Shown: positions 44,803 to 53,479, counted from the stretch's first letter. The stretch is DNA of 64,000 nucleotides from Beijerinckiaceae bacterium (GCA_024304885.1 JALJOM010000003.1:1398110-1462109); one strand, 5' to 3'. Notes: a model not told the origin generated them from the letters alone. Numbers and translations are program-made.

Positions 44803-45324
44803 TTAGGCCTGTAAGCCCCTCAGCGCCTTCTCATAGCGCTTGACCAAGCGCTCGCGCTTCAGCCGCGAGAGCCGCTCGATCCAAAAAACCCCGTCGAGCT
44901 GGTCGATCTCGTGCTGGTGGCACACGGCGAGCAGTCCCTCGGCCTCCTCGAACTGCTCGGCGCCGTCGAGGTCCTGATAGGCGACGTGGACGCGGGCAAA
45001 GCGCTCGACCTCCTCGGCGATCCCGGGCATGGAGACGCTGCCTTCCTGATGGCGCAACCGCTCGCTCGAGGCCCAGACAATCTTCGGGTTGATATAGGTC
45101 CGCACCACATCAGAGGCCGAAAGCTGCAACACCACAACCTGCTGCAGGACACCGATATGCGGTGCCGTGATTCCGATCCCCGGTGCCGCACGCATCGTGT
45201 CGAAGAGATCGGTGGCGAGGCCGCGCAAGCCATCGTCGAACACAACCACGGGCTCCGCCGCCACATGGAGGCGCAGGTCGGGGAATTGCACGATCGGCCG
45301 AACCGTCACCTCGTCGCTCCACAT
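44803..45324 (-). CDS. Peptide-deformylase-like protein with altered active site
   Basis: 173 residues from the ATG at 45324. The overall deformylase pattern is kept along the full length, but each of the three motifs is changed. GxGxAAPQ reads GIGITAPH (49-56). EGCLS reads EGSVS, so the metal-ligand cysteine is Ser96. HExDH reads HEIDQ (138-142), so the second metal-ligand histidine is Gln142. With two of three metal ligands gone, it is unlikely to deformylate nascent chains. It lies 23 bp downstream of the MurU-like gene and reads the same way. Function unknown. Confidence 0.88.
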   Translation of the reverse strand: MWSDEVTVRPIVQFPDLRLHVAAEPVVVFDDGLRGLATDLFDTMRAAPGIGITAPHIGVLQQVVVLQLSASDVVRTYINPKIVWASSERLRHQEGSVSMPGIAEEVERFARVHVAYQDLDGAEQFEEAEGLLAVCHQHEIDQLDGVFWIERLSRLKRERLVKRYEKALRGLQA

Positions 45325-45347
45325 CGCGCAGCCGTGGAGAGATGCCT

Positions 45348-46061
45348 CTACAGCACGCTCTCCGATATCCTGCGCTCCGCCTCGTCGATCGCCTCCGGTG
45401 TGCCGACATGCAGCCACAAGCCGTCGAGCCTACGGCCGTGGAGCCGCCCCTTCTCCGCCGCCTCGAAGAAGAACGGAGCGAGGCGAAACACGTCGCGCGT
45501 CTCGGCGGCGAAAAGCTCGGGCTTGATGATCCCGATTCCCGTGTAGACGAAAGGCGCGACCTCGGTCTCCTTGCGCCGGGACAGCCGGCCGTCGGGGCTC
45601 ATGAGAAAATCGCCGGCCCAATCGACCCCGACGCTCGCGGTCGTCGCGGCGACGAGAAGGAGCACGTCCATCTCGTCCGGATTCCAGGCCTCGGCGAGGC
45701 GCAACAGATTGTCCGATGGCCCGTCGATCCAGAAGGCATCGGTGTTGGCGAGGAAGAAGGGCGCCTCGCCGAGCAGCGGCAGGGCCTTGCGGATCCCACC
45801 GCCCTGGTCGAGGAGCTTCTGCCGCTCGTCGGAGACGATGATCCTCGGGCGCGTGCGCGCGGAAAGATGCGTCTCGATCTGGTCGGCGAGGTAGTGCACG
45901 TTGACGATCGCGGTCGAAAGCCCCACCGCGTCGAAGCGGTCCAGCACGTGGTCGATCATGGCCTTGCCGGCGACCTTCACGAGCGGCTTCGGAACATGGT
46001 CGGTCAAGGGCCGCATCCGCGTGCCGAGACCTGCGGCGAAGACCATGGCTGTCTCGGGCAT
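45348..46061 (-). CDS. MurU-like nucleotidyltransferase
   Basis: 237 residues from the ATG at 46061 (AGGAG upstream). Sugar-1-phosphate nucleotidyltransferase fold: MVFAAGLGTRMRPLTDHVPK, PLVKVAGKAMIDHVLDRF, then NVHYLADQIETHL, FLANTDAFWIDG and GLWLHVGTPEAIDEAE. This is the short MurU/NagR-like type that makes UDP-MurNAc from MurNAc-1-phosphate. The kinase that would supply that substrate (AmgK) is the C-terminal half of the next gene upstream, which supports the assignment. Confidence 0.9.
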   Translation of the reverse strand: MPETAMVFAAGLGTRMRPLTDHVPKPLVKVAGKAMIDHVLDRFDAVGLSTAIVNVHYLADQIETHLSARTRPRIIVSDERQKLLDQGGGIRKALPLLGEAPFFLANTDAFWIDGPSDNLLRLAEAWNPDEMDVLLLVAATTASVGVDWAGDFLMSPDGRLSRRKETEVAPFVYTGIGIIKPELFAAETRDVFRLAPFFFEAAEKGRLHGRRLDGLWLHVGTPEAIDEAERRISESVL

Positions 46062-46094
46062 GAACTCCTGCATGTCTCGCAGCGCTCCGATTCC

Positions 46095-46199
46095 AGTGCG
46101 GGTTTCCGATTCGAGCCGAGCCGGAAAACCGCACTACATTCTTGTCTTGTCGCCTATTCGCGACGCGAACCGGCGTCCACCACGCTGGAAATCGCTCCG
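46095..46199 (-). repeat. Interspersed repeat A
   Basis: Reverse copy: hairpin GCGGGTTTCCGATTCGAGCC, GGAAAACCGC, then CTTGTCTTGTCGCCTATTCG, CGACGCGAACCGGCGTCCAC and ACGCTGGAAATCGCTC. It separates the fusion gene from the MurU-like gene, so these two may not share one transcript. Confidence 0.85.
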
Positions 46200-46253
46200 A
46201 GGGCTCGGGCATGTCCTCGTCGAAGAAAGCCGAGCAACCTTCTCGGGAGACGT

Positions 46254-47825
46254 TCAGGGTCGGTGCGATGCCGGGAAAAGTCCCGGAAGATGGGTCTCGT
46301 ACCACGCCGCGAGCTCGGCCAGCGCCGGATGGGCGAGGTTCTTGCCGAGAGTGCGCGCGACGCGCGGGATATGGGCGAGATAGGAGGGCTTGCCGTCGCG
46401 CTCGGAGAGTCGCGCGAAGATCCCGAGGACCTTGGTCGCCCGCTGCGCGCCGAGGATCGCATAGGCTCGCGTGAAGGCGCCGACGTCGAATGTCGGCTCC
46501 GCCTCGCGCCGTAGCCGGACATAATGGGTGAGAAGGCGAAGCTCGGCCTCGTCCGGGACATCGACGCGCGCATCCTGCAAGAGCGAGACGACGTCATAGG
46601 CCGGAGCGCCGAGGACGCAGTCCTGGAAGTCGAGGATCCCGACGCGGGCGAGCCCGGAGCGCTCGGGAAGCCAGATCAGGTTCGGCGAATGATAGTCCCT
46701 CAGGGTCCAGGTGTGGCGCTGCGCGAGCACCTCCTGCACCGTCTTGCGCCAAAGGCCGACGAAGCTCGACCGGGCGCCCGCCGCGAGCCGCGCCTCGCTG
46801 TGGAGAGGCACGAACCAGTCGAGGAGAAGCTCGACCTCGATCGAGAGCGCATCGACGTCGTAAGGAGGAATCCTGTAGGGATCCCCATCGTCGACCGGCA
46901 GGGTGTCCGGCAGGGCGAGGCCGTGCAGATGCGCGAGCGCCTCCGCCGCGCAGGCATAGCGTTCCTCGATGATGGTTCCGTTGCCGACGATCGGCGTGCT
47001 CCCGAGGTCCTCGAGGAGGACGAGGCCCGCGGCGAGATCCGCGGCGTAGATGTCCGGCGCGGAAAAGCCGAGGCGTCGCAAGCCTTTGTCGATGGCGACG
47101 AAGGGCTTCACGTCCTCGGCGAGGCGCGCGATCGCGCTATAGGGCTTGCCGTAGCGCAGCGGTGAGCCGTCCGGCCGTCTCGGCGCGATCATCAGGATCG
47201 CGGTGCGCCCGTCCTCGGCGAGGAGGCGCTCGTAGGATCGCGTCGAGGCGTCGCCCTGCAGGTGGCGGCGCTCGGCATGGTCCCAGCCGCTCGCGGCGAG
47301 AAGCTCGGCGATCGCCTTCGCCTTCGCGAGCTTTTCGGCGAAGGACCCGAACCCGGTGAGGAGGGCCGAGCGATAGGAATCGCCGCGCGAGGCGTCGAGC
47401 GCGAGGCAGACGTCGAGCCGATCCTCGGGCAGCAGGGATGCCGCGCGCTCCGGCCATTCGAGAAGCACATAGGCACCGTCGCTGGCCTCCTCGAAGCCGA
47501 GCTCGGCGAGATCGGAGGCGCGCTCGATACGATAGAGGTCGGCGTGAAGGATTCGACCCTCGTCCGCCTCGTAGATCTGCATGAGGCTGAAGCTCGGGCT
47601 CGGAACCTCGAGCTCCGGGTCGCCCACGAGCGCGCGAACGAGCGCCCGGGCGAAAGTCGTCTTCCCCGAGCCGAGACCTCCCGTCAGGGTGACGAAGTCA
47701 CCGGGCGCGAGCAGGCTCGCGACCTCCGCGGCGAGCCTTGCCGTCGCGGCCTCGTCGTCGAGATCGCGAACCCAGGCCGTATCGCTCGCCTGGTCCTCGT
47801 CCGCCTCGGCTTCTGTCGCGTTCAT
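46254..47825 (-). CDS. TsaE / AmgK-type phosphotransferase fusion protein
   Basis: 523 residues in two parts. Residues 20-155 are TsaE, the ATPase that helps make t6A37 in tRNA: Walker A GGLGSGKTTFARALV, then ILHADLYRIERASDLAELGF. Residues 180-510 are an aminoglycoside-phosphotransferase-fold kinase: catalytic loop TLRDYHSPNLIWLP and metal loop VGILDFQDCVLG, as in AmgK, which phosphorylates MurNAc and GlcNAc. The fusion joins tRNA modification with cell-wall recycling in one polypeptide. MurU-like and divL genes flank it on the same strand, and 13 bp separate it from divL. Confidence 0.93.
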   Translation of the reverse strand: MNATEAEADEDQASDTAWVRDLDDEAATARLAAEVASLLAPGDFVTLTGGLGSGKTTFARALVRALVGDPELEVPSPSFSLMQIYEADEGRILHADLYRIERASDLAELGFEEASDGAYVLLEWPERAASLLPEDRLDVCLALDASRGDSYRSALLTGFGSFAEKLAKAKAIAELLAASGWDHAERRHLQGDASTRSYERLLAEDGRTAILMIAPRRPDGSPLRYGKPYSAIARLAEDVKPFVAIDKGLRRLGFSAPDIYAADLAAGLVLLEDLGSTPIVGNGTIIEERYACAAEALAHLHGLALPDTLPVDDGDPYRIPPYDVDALSIEVELLLDWFVPLHSEARLAAGARSSFVGLWRKTVQEVLAQRHTWTLRDYHSPNLIWLPERSGLARVGILDFQDCVLGAPAYDVVSLLQDARVDVPDEAELRLLTHYVRLRREAEPTFDVGAFTRAYAILGAQRATKVLGIFARLSERDGKPSYLAHIPRVARTLGKNLAHPALAELAAWYETHLPGLFPASHRP

Positions 47826-47838
47826 GCCCCTCGCGCCG

Positions 47839-50445
47839 TCATTGCGTCCCTGCGCCGTCGTGCCGTGGCGGCAGGGTGCAGGTCACTTTTGTCCCCGAGC
47901 CGAGCTCCGACAAGATCTCGATATGGCCGCCGTGCATCTCGACGAAGGCGCGCACGAGCGAGAGGCCGAGCCCGACGCCGCGATGGCGCGAGCCGGCCGT
48001 ATAAGTCTTGAACCGGTCGAAGACATGCTCGATCACTCCCGCCGGGATGCCGCGCCCTTGGTCGCTTACCTCGAGAACGATCGTGCCGTTCGGGCGCTCG
48101 GCGGCGAGGCCGATCGTCTGGCCCGGCGACGAGAAGCCGATCGCGTTCGACAAGAGGTTGAACAATATTTGCCGGATTCGCTTGCCGTCGGCAACGAAGC
48201 TTCCGATCCCCTCCGCCACGGAAATCCGCAGCCGGAGATCCGCCTCGGCGAGCCTGTCCTGCACGCCCTCGGCGACCGCCTCGATCGTTTTCGCGATATC
48301 GACCTCCTCGAGCGAGAGCTCCATCACGTCGGCATCGATCGAGGCGAGGTCGAGGATGTCGTCGATGAGGGCAAGGAGCGCCGCCGAGGACTTCATCACG
48401 TAGCCCTGATACTCGAGCTGCTTCTCGTTGAGCGGCCCAACTGCGGGATCGCCGAGGAACTGGATGAAACCGATGATCGTGTTGAGAGGCGAGCGCAGCT
48501 CGTAGGAGACATGATGGACGAAATCGTTGCGCAGCTTCTGCGCTTCCTCCAGGGCCTGGTTGCGCTCGGTCAAGGCGCGCTCGATGTTCACGCTCGCGGT
48601 CTTGTCGATGAAGGCGAGGAGCGTCGCGCCGTCGGGAAGCGGCGAGGCCGAGCAGTCGAGCACCGACCCGTCGCGGCGCGGCAAGCGGCGCTCGATCGCC
48701 ATGCGCTGATCCTGCCATCCCGCGACCGTCGAGCGAAGCTCGTTCCAGGTTTCCGCATTGCCGAAACGCGCGAGGCACGCCTCGGCGACATGATCGATAT
48801 GCGGGCTGTCGGCGAGGTCGTCCGCCGCGAGCCCCCACAAGGCGGCGAAAGCCGGGTTGTAGAGCTTCATCCGCCCGTCGCTGCCGAAGACGGCGACCCC
48901 TTCCTTCAACGTATCGAGCGTCTCGCCCTGCACGCGTAAGAGGCCGTTGAAGCGGGATTCGAGGTGGTAGCGCTCGGTCACGTCGTCGAAGAGATAGGTG
49001 ACGCCGCCTTGCGGATTGGGATTGATCACCGTGCGCAAGGTGCGTCCGTCGGGCAGGTACCAGACTTCCTGCCGGGTCTCGAGCAATTGATAGAAGGACA
49101 GGAGGCGCGCCTTGAAGGCACGGAAGTCCGACTGCTGCGGAATGGCGGGCGAGCCGGCGCCCTCGGTTCCGAACAAGCCGAACTCGGGCAGGACCCGCGC
49201 GCTGCGTAAGCGGTCGAGGATTTCGGGCTCTGTCGGGTTCTGGTCGAGCCACGCCTGGTCGAGCGCGAAGAGCTGGCGATAGGCGGCATTGTGAAAGACG
49301 AGCCTCTGCCCGCGGTCGAAGATCGCAACGGCGGTCGACAATTGATCGAGGGTCCGCGCATGAGCCTCGACCTCTCGCTTCAAGGCGACACGTATCGTCT
49401 CGATCTCCGAGAGGTCGAGGGCCATGCCGACCGAGGCCGTCTCGGCCGGTGCCTCGACGATCTCGAAGATCCTGCGCTCGCCGGCGACCGTGACCGAGGC
49501 GCGACCGCGGAAGGCTTGGCCGGCACTGCGCGAGGTTGCGATCGCCTCCCGAGCCGGACCCTCGGTGAGCTCGAGCCCGGAAGCGACGACATCTCGCTGG
49601 TTCTCGGCATCGACGGCTCGGGCATAGGCGCTGTTGACCCAGGTCAAGGCGCCGTCGCAGTTGCGCACCCAGGCGGGCGCGGGCAGGGTTTCGAGCATCG
49701 CCCGGAACGCCTCGAGGTCCTGCTTCGTCTGCGCTTGGAGCTCGGCGAGCCTCGCGACCTCGAGCCGGTCTCCCGAAACATCCTTGATGCGCATCACCGC
49801 CGAGCCACCGATCGGGCGACCGTCGATCTCGACGTGGCGTCCAGCCGACGTCTTGACCGAGAGGCGGAACGAGTCGCCGTGCTGGCGCAGCCGCGCGGTG
49901 AGCTCGGCGAGGGACCCGGCCGCATTCGTCGGGAGCCAGGACGAGAAGGCGAGCACGCGGCTCGGGTCGGAGCCTGCCTCGACGAGCCCGAGGTCGCCGG
50001 CGATCCCGGCAGGCTCCTCGTCACCGTCCCACGCGATCATGACCTGGGGCTCCGACGCGAGGAACAGCTCGGCCCGATCGAGCCTTGCCCGCAGGTCGTG
50101 GAGCTCCCTTTCGAGCGCGGCCTCGCGCGCGGTGGAGAGTCCCCTGAGCCGCTTGTAGGAAAATGTGGCTACAGACGAGAAAAGCGCGAGCGCGGCGACG
50201 AGGGATGCGCCGGCCAAGCTGCCGAGGTCGAGCCATGACCCCGTGAGGACCTGGCCCGTGGCGCCAGCGGCCGGAAGCACCGAGACGACTACGAGCGCGC
50301 CCGAGCATTGTCCGGCGAGGCGGAGACCGCGTCGCGTCGCAACGATATGACCGAGCGAGGAATTCGAGCCGCGCTCCGCTTCTGCGGGAGCAGACCGCGC
50401 TCCAGGCGCCGCTCGCGTCATCCACCGCCGCCAGCGCCCCGCCAT
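47839..50445 (-). CDS. divL: DivL-type cell-cycle sensor kinase with Tyr at the phospho-site
   Basis: 868 residues from the ATG at 50445, fixed by GGAGGAGG. Two membrane helices (about 50-66 and 75-97) are followed by several PAS-type domains (about 250-620), the dimerisation helices and a HATPase domain (NLLSNAIGFS, DQGRGIP, GVGLGLSLVRAF). The H-box reads DFVHHVSYELRSPLNTIIGF: Tyr648 replaces the phospho-accepting histidine. That change, with this length and PAS load, defines DivL, the essential regulator of the CckA-CtrA pathway. Residues 35-52 are encoded by a copy of repeat A. A longer frame to 50958 has no support. Confidence 0.94.
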   Translation of the reverse strand: MAGRWRRWMTRAAPGARSAPAEAERGSNSSLGHIVATRRGLRLAGQCSGALVVVSVLPAAGATGQVLTGSWLDLGSLAGASLVAALALFSSVATFSYKRLRGLSTAREAALERELHDLRARLDRAELFLASEPQVMIAWDGDEEPAGIAGDLGLVEAGSDPSRVLAFSSWLPTNAAGSLAELTARLRQHGDSFRLSVKTSAGRHVEIDGRPIGGSAVMRIKDVSGDRLEVARLAELQAQTKQDLEAFRAMLETLPAPAWVRNCDGALTWVNSAYARAVDAENQRDVVASGLELTEGPAREAIATSRSAGQAFRGRASVTVAGERRIFEIVEAPAETASVGMALDLSEIETIRVALKREVEAHARTLDQLSTAVAIFDRGQRLVFHNAAYRQLFALDQAWLDQNPTEPEILDRLRSARVLPEFGLFGTEGAGSPAIPQQSDFRAFKARLLSFYQLLETRQEVWYLPDGRTLRTVINPNPQGGVTYLFDDVTERYHLESRFNGLLRVQGETLDTLKEGVAVFGSDGRMKLYNPAFAALWGLAADDLADSPHIDHVAEACLARFGNAETWNELRSTVAGWQDQRMAIERRLPRRDGSVLDCSASPLPDGATLLAFIDKTASVNIERALTERNQALEEAQKLRNDFVHHVSYELRSPLNTIIGFIQFLGDPAVGPLNEKQLEYQGYVMKSSAALLALIDDILDLASIDADVMELSLEEVDIAKTIEAVAEGVQDRLAEADLRLRISVAEGIGSFVADGKRIRQILFNLLSNAIGFSSPGQTIGLAAERPNGTIVLEVSDQGRGIPAGVIEHVFDRFKTYTAGSRHRGVGLGLSLVRAFVEMHGGHIEILSELGSGTKVTCTLPPRHDGAGTQ
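50290..50340 (+). repeat. Interspersed repeat A copy inside divL
   Basis: GAGCATTGTCCGGCGAGGCG, GAGACCGCGTCGCGTCGCAA lines up base by base with the A core GAGCAATTTCCAGCGAAGCG, GAGACCGCTTCGCGTCGCGA, with about four in five bases the same. In the divL frame it encodes HIVATRRGLRLAGQCSGA. Other copies, read in the same frame, would give NFATRSGLRFAGNCS. Confidence 0.78.
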
Positions 50446-50660
50446 CGAAGCCTCCTCCTCGCGTTTCCTCCGGGCCTCGGCTCGGGCGAAGCAGTCCATT
50501 CTAGCGCCAACGAGCAGGCTCGCGAAACCGGTTCCGGGTGCGGCCGGCCGGATCGGAGCGTCGATCCAGCCCGAGGCAAGGTCGCACGGCGACAGTCGGC
50601 GCGATCGGTCGTGCGACGAGCCAAGCGGCGTGCCCCCGGCCAAGGACGGCCGGCGCGGCC

Positions 50661-50767
50661 GAGCGGTATCCGATCCGGCCGGATCGGAAACCGCTCTACA
50701 TCTTTGTCCTGTCGCAATTTCGCGACGCGAACCCGCGCAGCGGTCCACTTCGCTGGAAATTGCTCCA
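50661..50767 (-). repeat. Interspersed repeat A
   Basis: Reverse copy: AGCGGTATCCGATCCGGCC, GGATCGGAAACCGCTCTACA, CTTTGTCCTGTCGCAATTTC, then CAGCGGTCCACTTCGCTGG and AAATTGCTCCAGG. It lies 215 bp upstream of divL, in the 740-bp gap before the chemotaxis operon. Confidence 0.9.
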
Positions 50768-50864
50768 GGCCTGCCCCGCGGGAAATCGACGCAGGGGATC
50801 CGGGCGCGCGCACCGGGAACGCGACCGCGAGCGAGGTCATGGCGCATGCGACCGTGGAGCGAAC

Positions 50865-51080
50865 AGAATTTACGTATAGAAACGAGATGATACAACATAG
50901 TGTGGCCGCTTCGGACATAATACCAAATCATGTTCAGATATACCGTATCAATAGCCAAATTCTAGTCGTCTCTTTAACGGAATATGAAGATACAGATTGA
51001 TCGCTATGCGTAATAGTGCTGCTCGTATTCTAGTTATGTTGAGAGTTTGTTCAATTGACGAGTCTACAAGACGGGAGGGA
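50865..51080. other. AT-rich island before the chemotaxis operon
   Basis: About 215 bp clearly richer in A and T than anything else here (for example ATACAACATAGTGTGG, AATCATGTTCAGATATACCG, TTTAACGGAATATGAAG). Short open frames run through it on both strands but none has a ribosome site or recognisable features. It lies between divergent divL and mcp, and most likely holds the promoters of both; a foreign remnant is the alternative. No sigma-28 consensus is evident. Confidence 0.55.
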
Positions 51081-51185
51081 ACGGACACGAATCGGTCCGA
51101 GGCTGCGGGTGCCGGTCCTTCCCCCGAGAATGCTTTCCGGCGCGGTCGCTCGAGCCGGGTCCGTGGGAACTCCCTTCTGCGAGGC

Positions 51186-53168
51186 ATGATGGTGCTTTCG
51201 AATCTCGATATCGCTCGCAAGCTCGCCTTGGGCTCTGCCTGCGTCCTCCTCGGCGTCGCCGCCATGTGTGCCACTCTGTACTTCGTCACGAGGTCGCTCG
51301 ACGCGGCGGCAGAAGCCGCGACCAGGTCTTTCGTGGTCGCCGCGGACATAGACCGTGCGACCTCCGCGATCTCGGAGCAATCCCGCGCTGCGAGCGGCTA
51401 TCGCCTCGGCCGAGACGAGCGCTTCGTCGCGATCTACGAAGACGCAGCCGAAAGATTCGCCGCGAGCCTCGCGAAGGCGCGCAAGGATTCGGCGGGGCAG
51501 GCCGAATTTCTCCCGTTGATCGACAAGGTCGAGACGGCGGGGAAAGTCTGGGTCGCCGAGGTCGGCGCCCCGACGATGCGCCTCGCGCGCGACAGAAATG
51601 GTCCCGATCCGGCCGCCGACCCCGCGAGATCGACGGACGGCGCGAAAGCCTTCGCGGCACTCGCGGCCGCGGCGGCGGAAGCGCGCGAGAAAACCGCGCT
51701 GCGCACGACGGAGGCGTTGAACGAGCAAAGCTTCCACATGAGCCTCGCCCTATGGGCAACCTTCGTCGGCGGGATCACCGCGGTGCTCGTGTCGGCCGTC
51801 GTCGGCTGGTGGCTCACGCGGGCGATCGCGCGTCCCGTCCGCGCGATGACCGAGGTTATGAACAAGCTGGCCGGAGGCGACGATACGGTCGAGATTCCGG
51901 CGATCGGCCGCAAGGACGAGGTCGGGCGCATGGCCGATGCGGTCCAGGTCTTCAAGGACGCCGCGATCAAGAAGAAGAAGAAGGAAGCGTGGGAAGCCGA
52001 ATCGATCCTCGCCTGGAACAAGGAGAACGAGGAGAAGGCGGCGAAAGAGGCAGAGGAGGCACGCCAGGATCAATTCGCGATCCAGAGCCTCGCGCAGGGT
52101 CTCGGCCGCCTCGCCGAAGGAGACCTCGTCTATCGGATCGAGAGTCCCTTCGCCGCGAAGGCGGAGAAGCTTCGGGCCGACTTCAACGCCGCGGTCGAGA
52201 AGCTGCAGCAGACGATGCTCTCCGTCCACACGACGACCGAGGCGATGCGTGCCGGCAGCGGCGAGATCGCGACCGCGGCGGACGACCTCTCGCGGCGCAC
52301 CGAGCAGCAGGCCGCGAGCCTCGAACAGACGGCGGCGACGCTCGACGAGATCACCCAGACCGTGAAGACGACCGCGCAAGGCGCCCTGCATGCGCAGGAC
52401 GTCGTCTCCGGCGCGAAAGCCGACGCCGATCGCGGCGGCGAGGTCGTGCGCAAGGCGATCACCGCCATGGGCTCGATCGAGTCGTCGTCGCGCCAGATCA
52501 CCCAGATCATAGGTGTCATCGACGAGATCGCCTTCCAGACCAATCTTCTCGCGCTGAACGCCGGGGTCGAGGCGGCGCGCGCCGGTGATGCCGGCCGAGG
52601 CTTCGCCGTGGTCGCCTCCGAGGTCCGCGCTCTGGCGCAGCGCTCCGCCGAGGCGGCCAAAGAGATCAAGAGCCTGATCTCGGTCTCCTCGACCGAAGTG
52701 GGGCAGGGGGTGGAGCTCGTCGGCGAGACCGGCAAGGCGCTCGAGCGGATCGTCGCCAGAGTCACCGAGCTCAGCCACATCGTCTCCGACATCGCCGCGA
52801 GCGCGCAGGAGGAATCGACCGCCCTGTACCAGATCAATACCGCCGTGAGCCAGATGGACCAGGTCACGCAGCAGAACGCGGCCATGGTCGAGGAGACCAC
52901 CGCCGCCGCGCATTCGCTGAGCCGCGAGGGCGCGGCCTTGTCGCGCCTCGTCGCGAGCTTCGAGGCGGGCCAGAGCCAGGCCCAGGCCCCGGGGCCGTCC
53001 AAGACCGGAGCGGGTGACCGCAAGAAGCTCGAGGCGAAGCTCGGTGCGTCCCGGGCGACGAAGCCCGCGCTGAAGAGCCTGCCGGTGATCGGCCGCGGCA
53101 ATGCGGTGCGCAAGCTCGAGCCGGTCGCCGTCGCGACCGCGGCCGAGGAAGGCTGGGAGGAATTCTGA
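51186..53168 (+). CDS. Methyl-accepting chemotaxis protein
   Basis: 660 residues from the ATG at 51186. Helix 1 (about 16-38), a periplasmic four-helix-type sensor (40-185), helix 2 (190-212), a HAMP domain (TRAIARPVRAMTEVMNKLAG, KDEVGRMADAVQVF), a lysine/glutamate-rich coiled coil, a second HAMP-like part, and the signalling hairpin with DEIAFQTNLLALNAGVEAAR and AGDAGRGFAVVASEVRALAQ. It ends in GWEEF, a pentapeptide of the kind that tethers CheR and CheB. First gene of the operon, in the place of icpA of Sinorhizobium, though this one is membrane-bound. Ligand unknown. Confidence 0.94.
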   Translation: MMVLSNLDIARKLALGSACVLLGVAAMCATLYFVTRSLDAAAEAATRSFVVAADIDRATSAISEQSRAASGYRLGRDERFVAIYEDAAERFAASLAKARKDSAGQAEFLPLIDKVETAGKVWVAEVGAPTMRLARDRNGPDPAADPARSTDGAKAFAALAAAAAEAREKTALRTTEALNEQSFHMSLALWATFVGGITAVLVSAVVGWWLTRAIARPVRAMTEVMNKLAGGDDTVEIPAIGRKDEVGRMADAVQVFKDAAIKKKKKEAWEAESILAWNKENEEKAAKEAEEARQDQFAIQSLAQGLGRLAEGDLVYRIESPFAAKAEKLRADFNAAVEKLQQTMLSVHTTTEAMRAGSGEIATAADDLSRRTEQQAASLEQTAATLDEITQTVKTTAQGALHAQDVVSGAKADADRGGEVVRKAITAMGSIESSSRQITQIIGVIDEIAFQTNLLALNAGVEAARAGDAGRGFAVVASEVRALAQRSAEAAKEIKSLISVSSTEVGQGVELVGETGKALERIVARVTELSHIVSDIAASAQEESTALYQINTAVSQMDQVTQQNAAMVEETTAAAHSLSREGAALSRLVASFEAGQSQAQAPGPSKTGAGDRKKLEAKLGASRATKPALKSLPVIGRGNAVRKLEPVAVATAAEEGWEEF

Positions 53169-53479
53169 TGCCGGTCGGTTTCACCTCCAACCCTCGGATC
53201 GTCCCCGTGCTCGAGCTGTCCGAGGTGCTCGATATCAAGGCTGCCGCGCCGCTGGCCGCCGCCTTCCTCGAAAGGCGCGGCGCCGAGATCCTGGTCGATG
53301 CCGCGCGCGTCGAGAAGCTCGGCGGCCAATGCCTGCAGGTCCTTCTCTCCGCCGCCTTCACCTGGAAAGCCGACGAGCTGCCGTTCGGGATCGTCGAGCC
53401 CTCCGCTGCCTTCCTCGATGCCTTGGCGCTTCTCGGCGTTCCCGCGGATGCGCTCGGCGACCAGGGTCTCGCGCGATGA
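53168..53479 (+). CDS. STAS-domain protein at the CheS position
   Basis: 103 residues. A single STAS fold: VPVLELSEVLDIKAAAPLAA, then ILVDAARVEKLGGQCLQVLL, then FGIVEPSAAFLDALALLGV. The usual phosphorylatable Ser/Thr of anti-anti-sigma factors is replaced around residue 51 by Lys-Leu-Gly. It overlaps the MCP stop by one base and cheY1 by ATGA. In the che1 operon of Sinorhizobium the same slot is held by cheS, whose product binds CheA and helps drain phosphate from CheY1. That role is inferred here from position and size. Confidence 0.88.
   Translation: MPVGFTSNPRIVPVLELSEVLDIKAAAPLAAAFLERRGAEILVDAARVEKLGGQCLQVLLSAAFTWKADELPFGIVEPSAAFLDALALLGVPADALGDQGLAR

Noticed and set aside
44803-45324. 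Calling this gene a true peptide deformylase (def)
   Set aside because: The metal-binding Cys and one His are replaced, so the enzymatic name would mislead.
50446-50958. Extension of divL to an upstream ATG (1039 residues)
   Set aside because: It would translate a full repeat A copy and part of the AT-rich island. The ATG at 50445 has a strong ribosome site.
50839-51000. 53-codon rightward frame in the AT-rich island
   Set aside because: No ribosome site, no motif, and open frames are easily found by chance there. Kept only as part of the island description.
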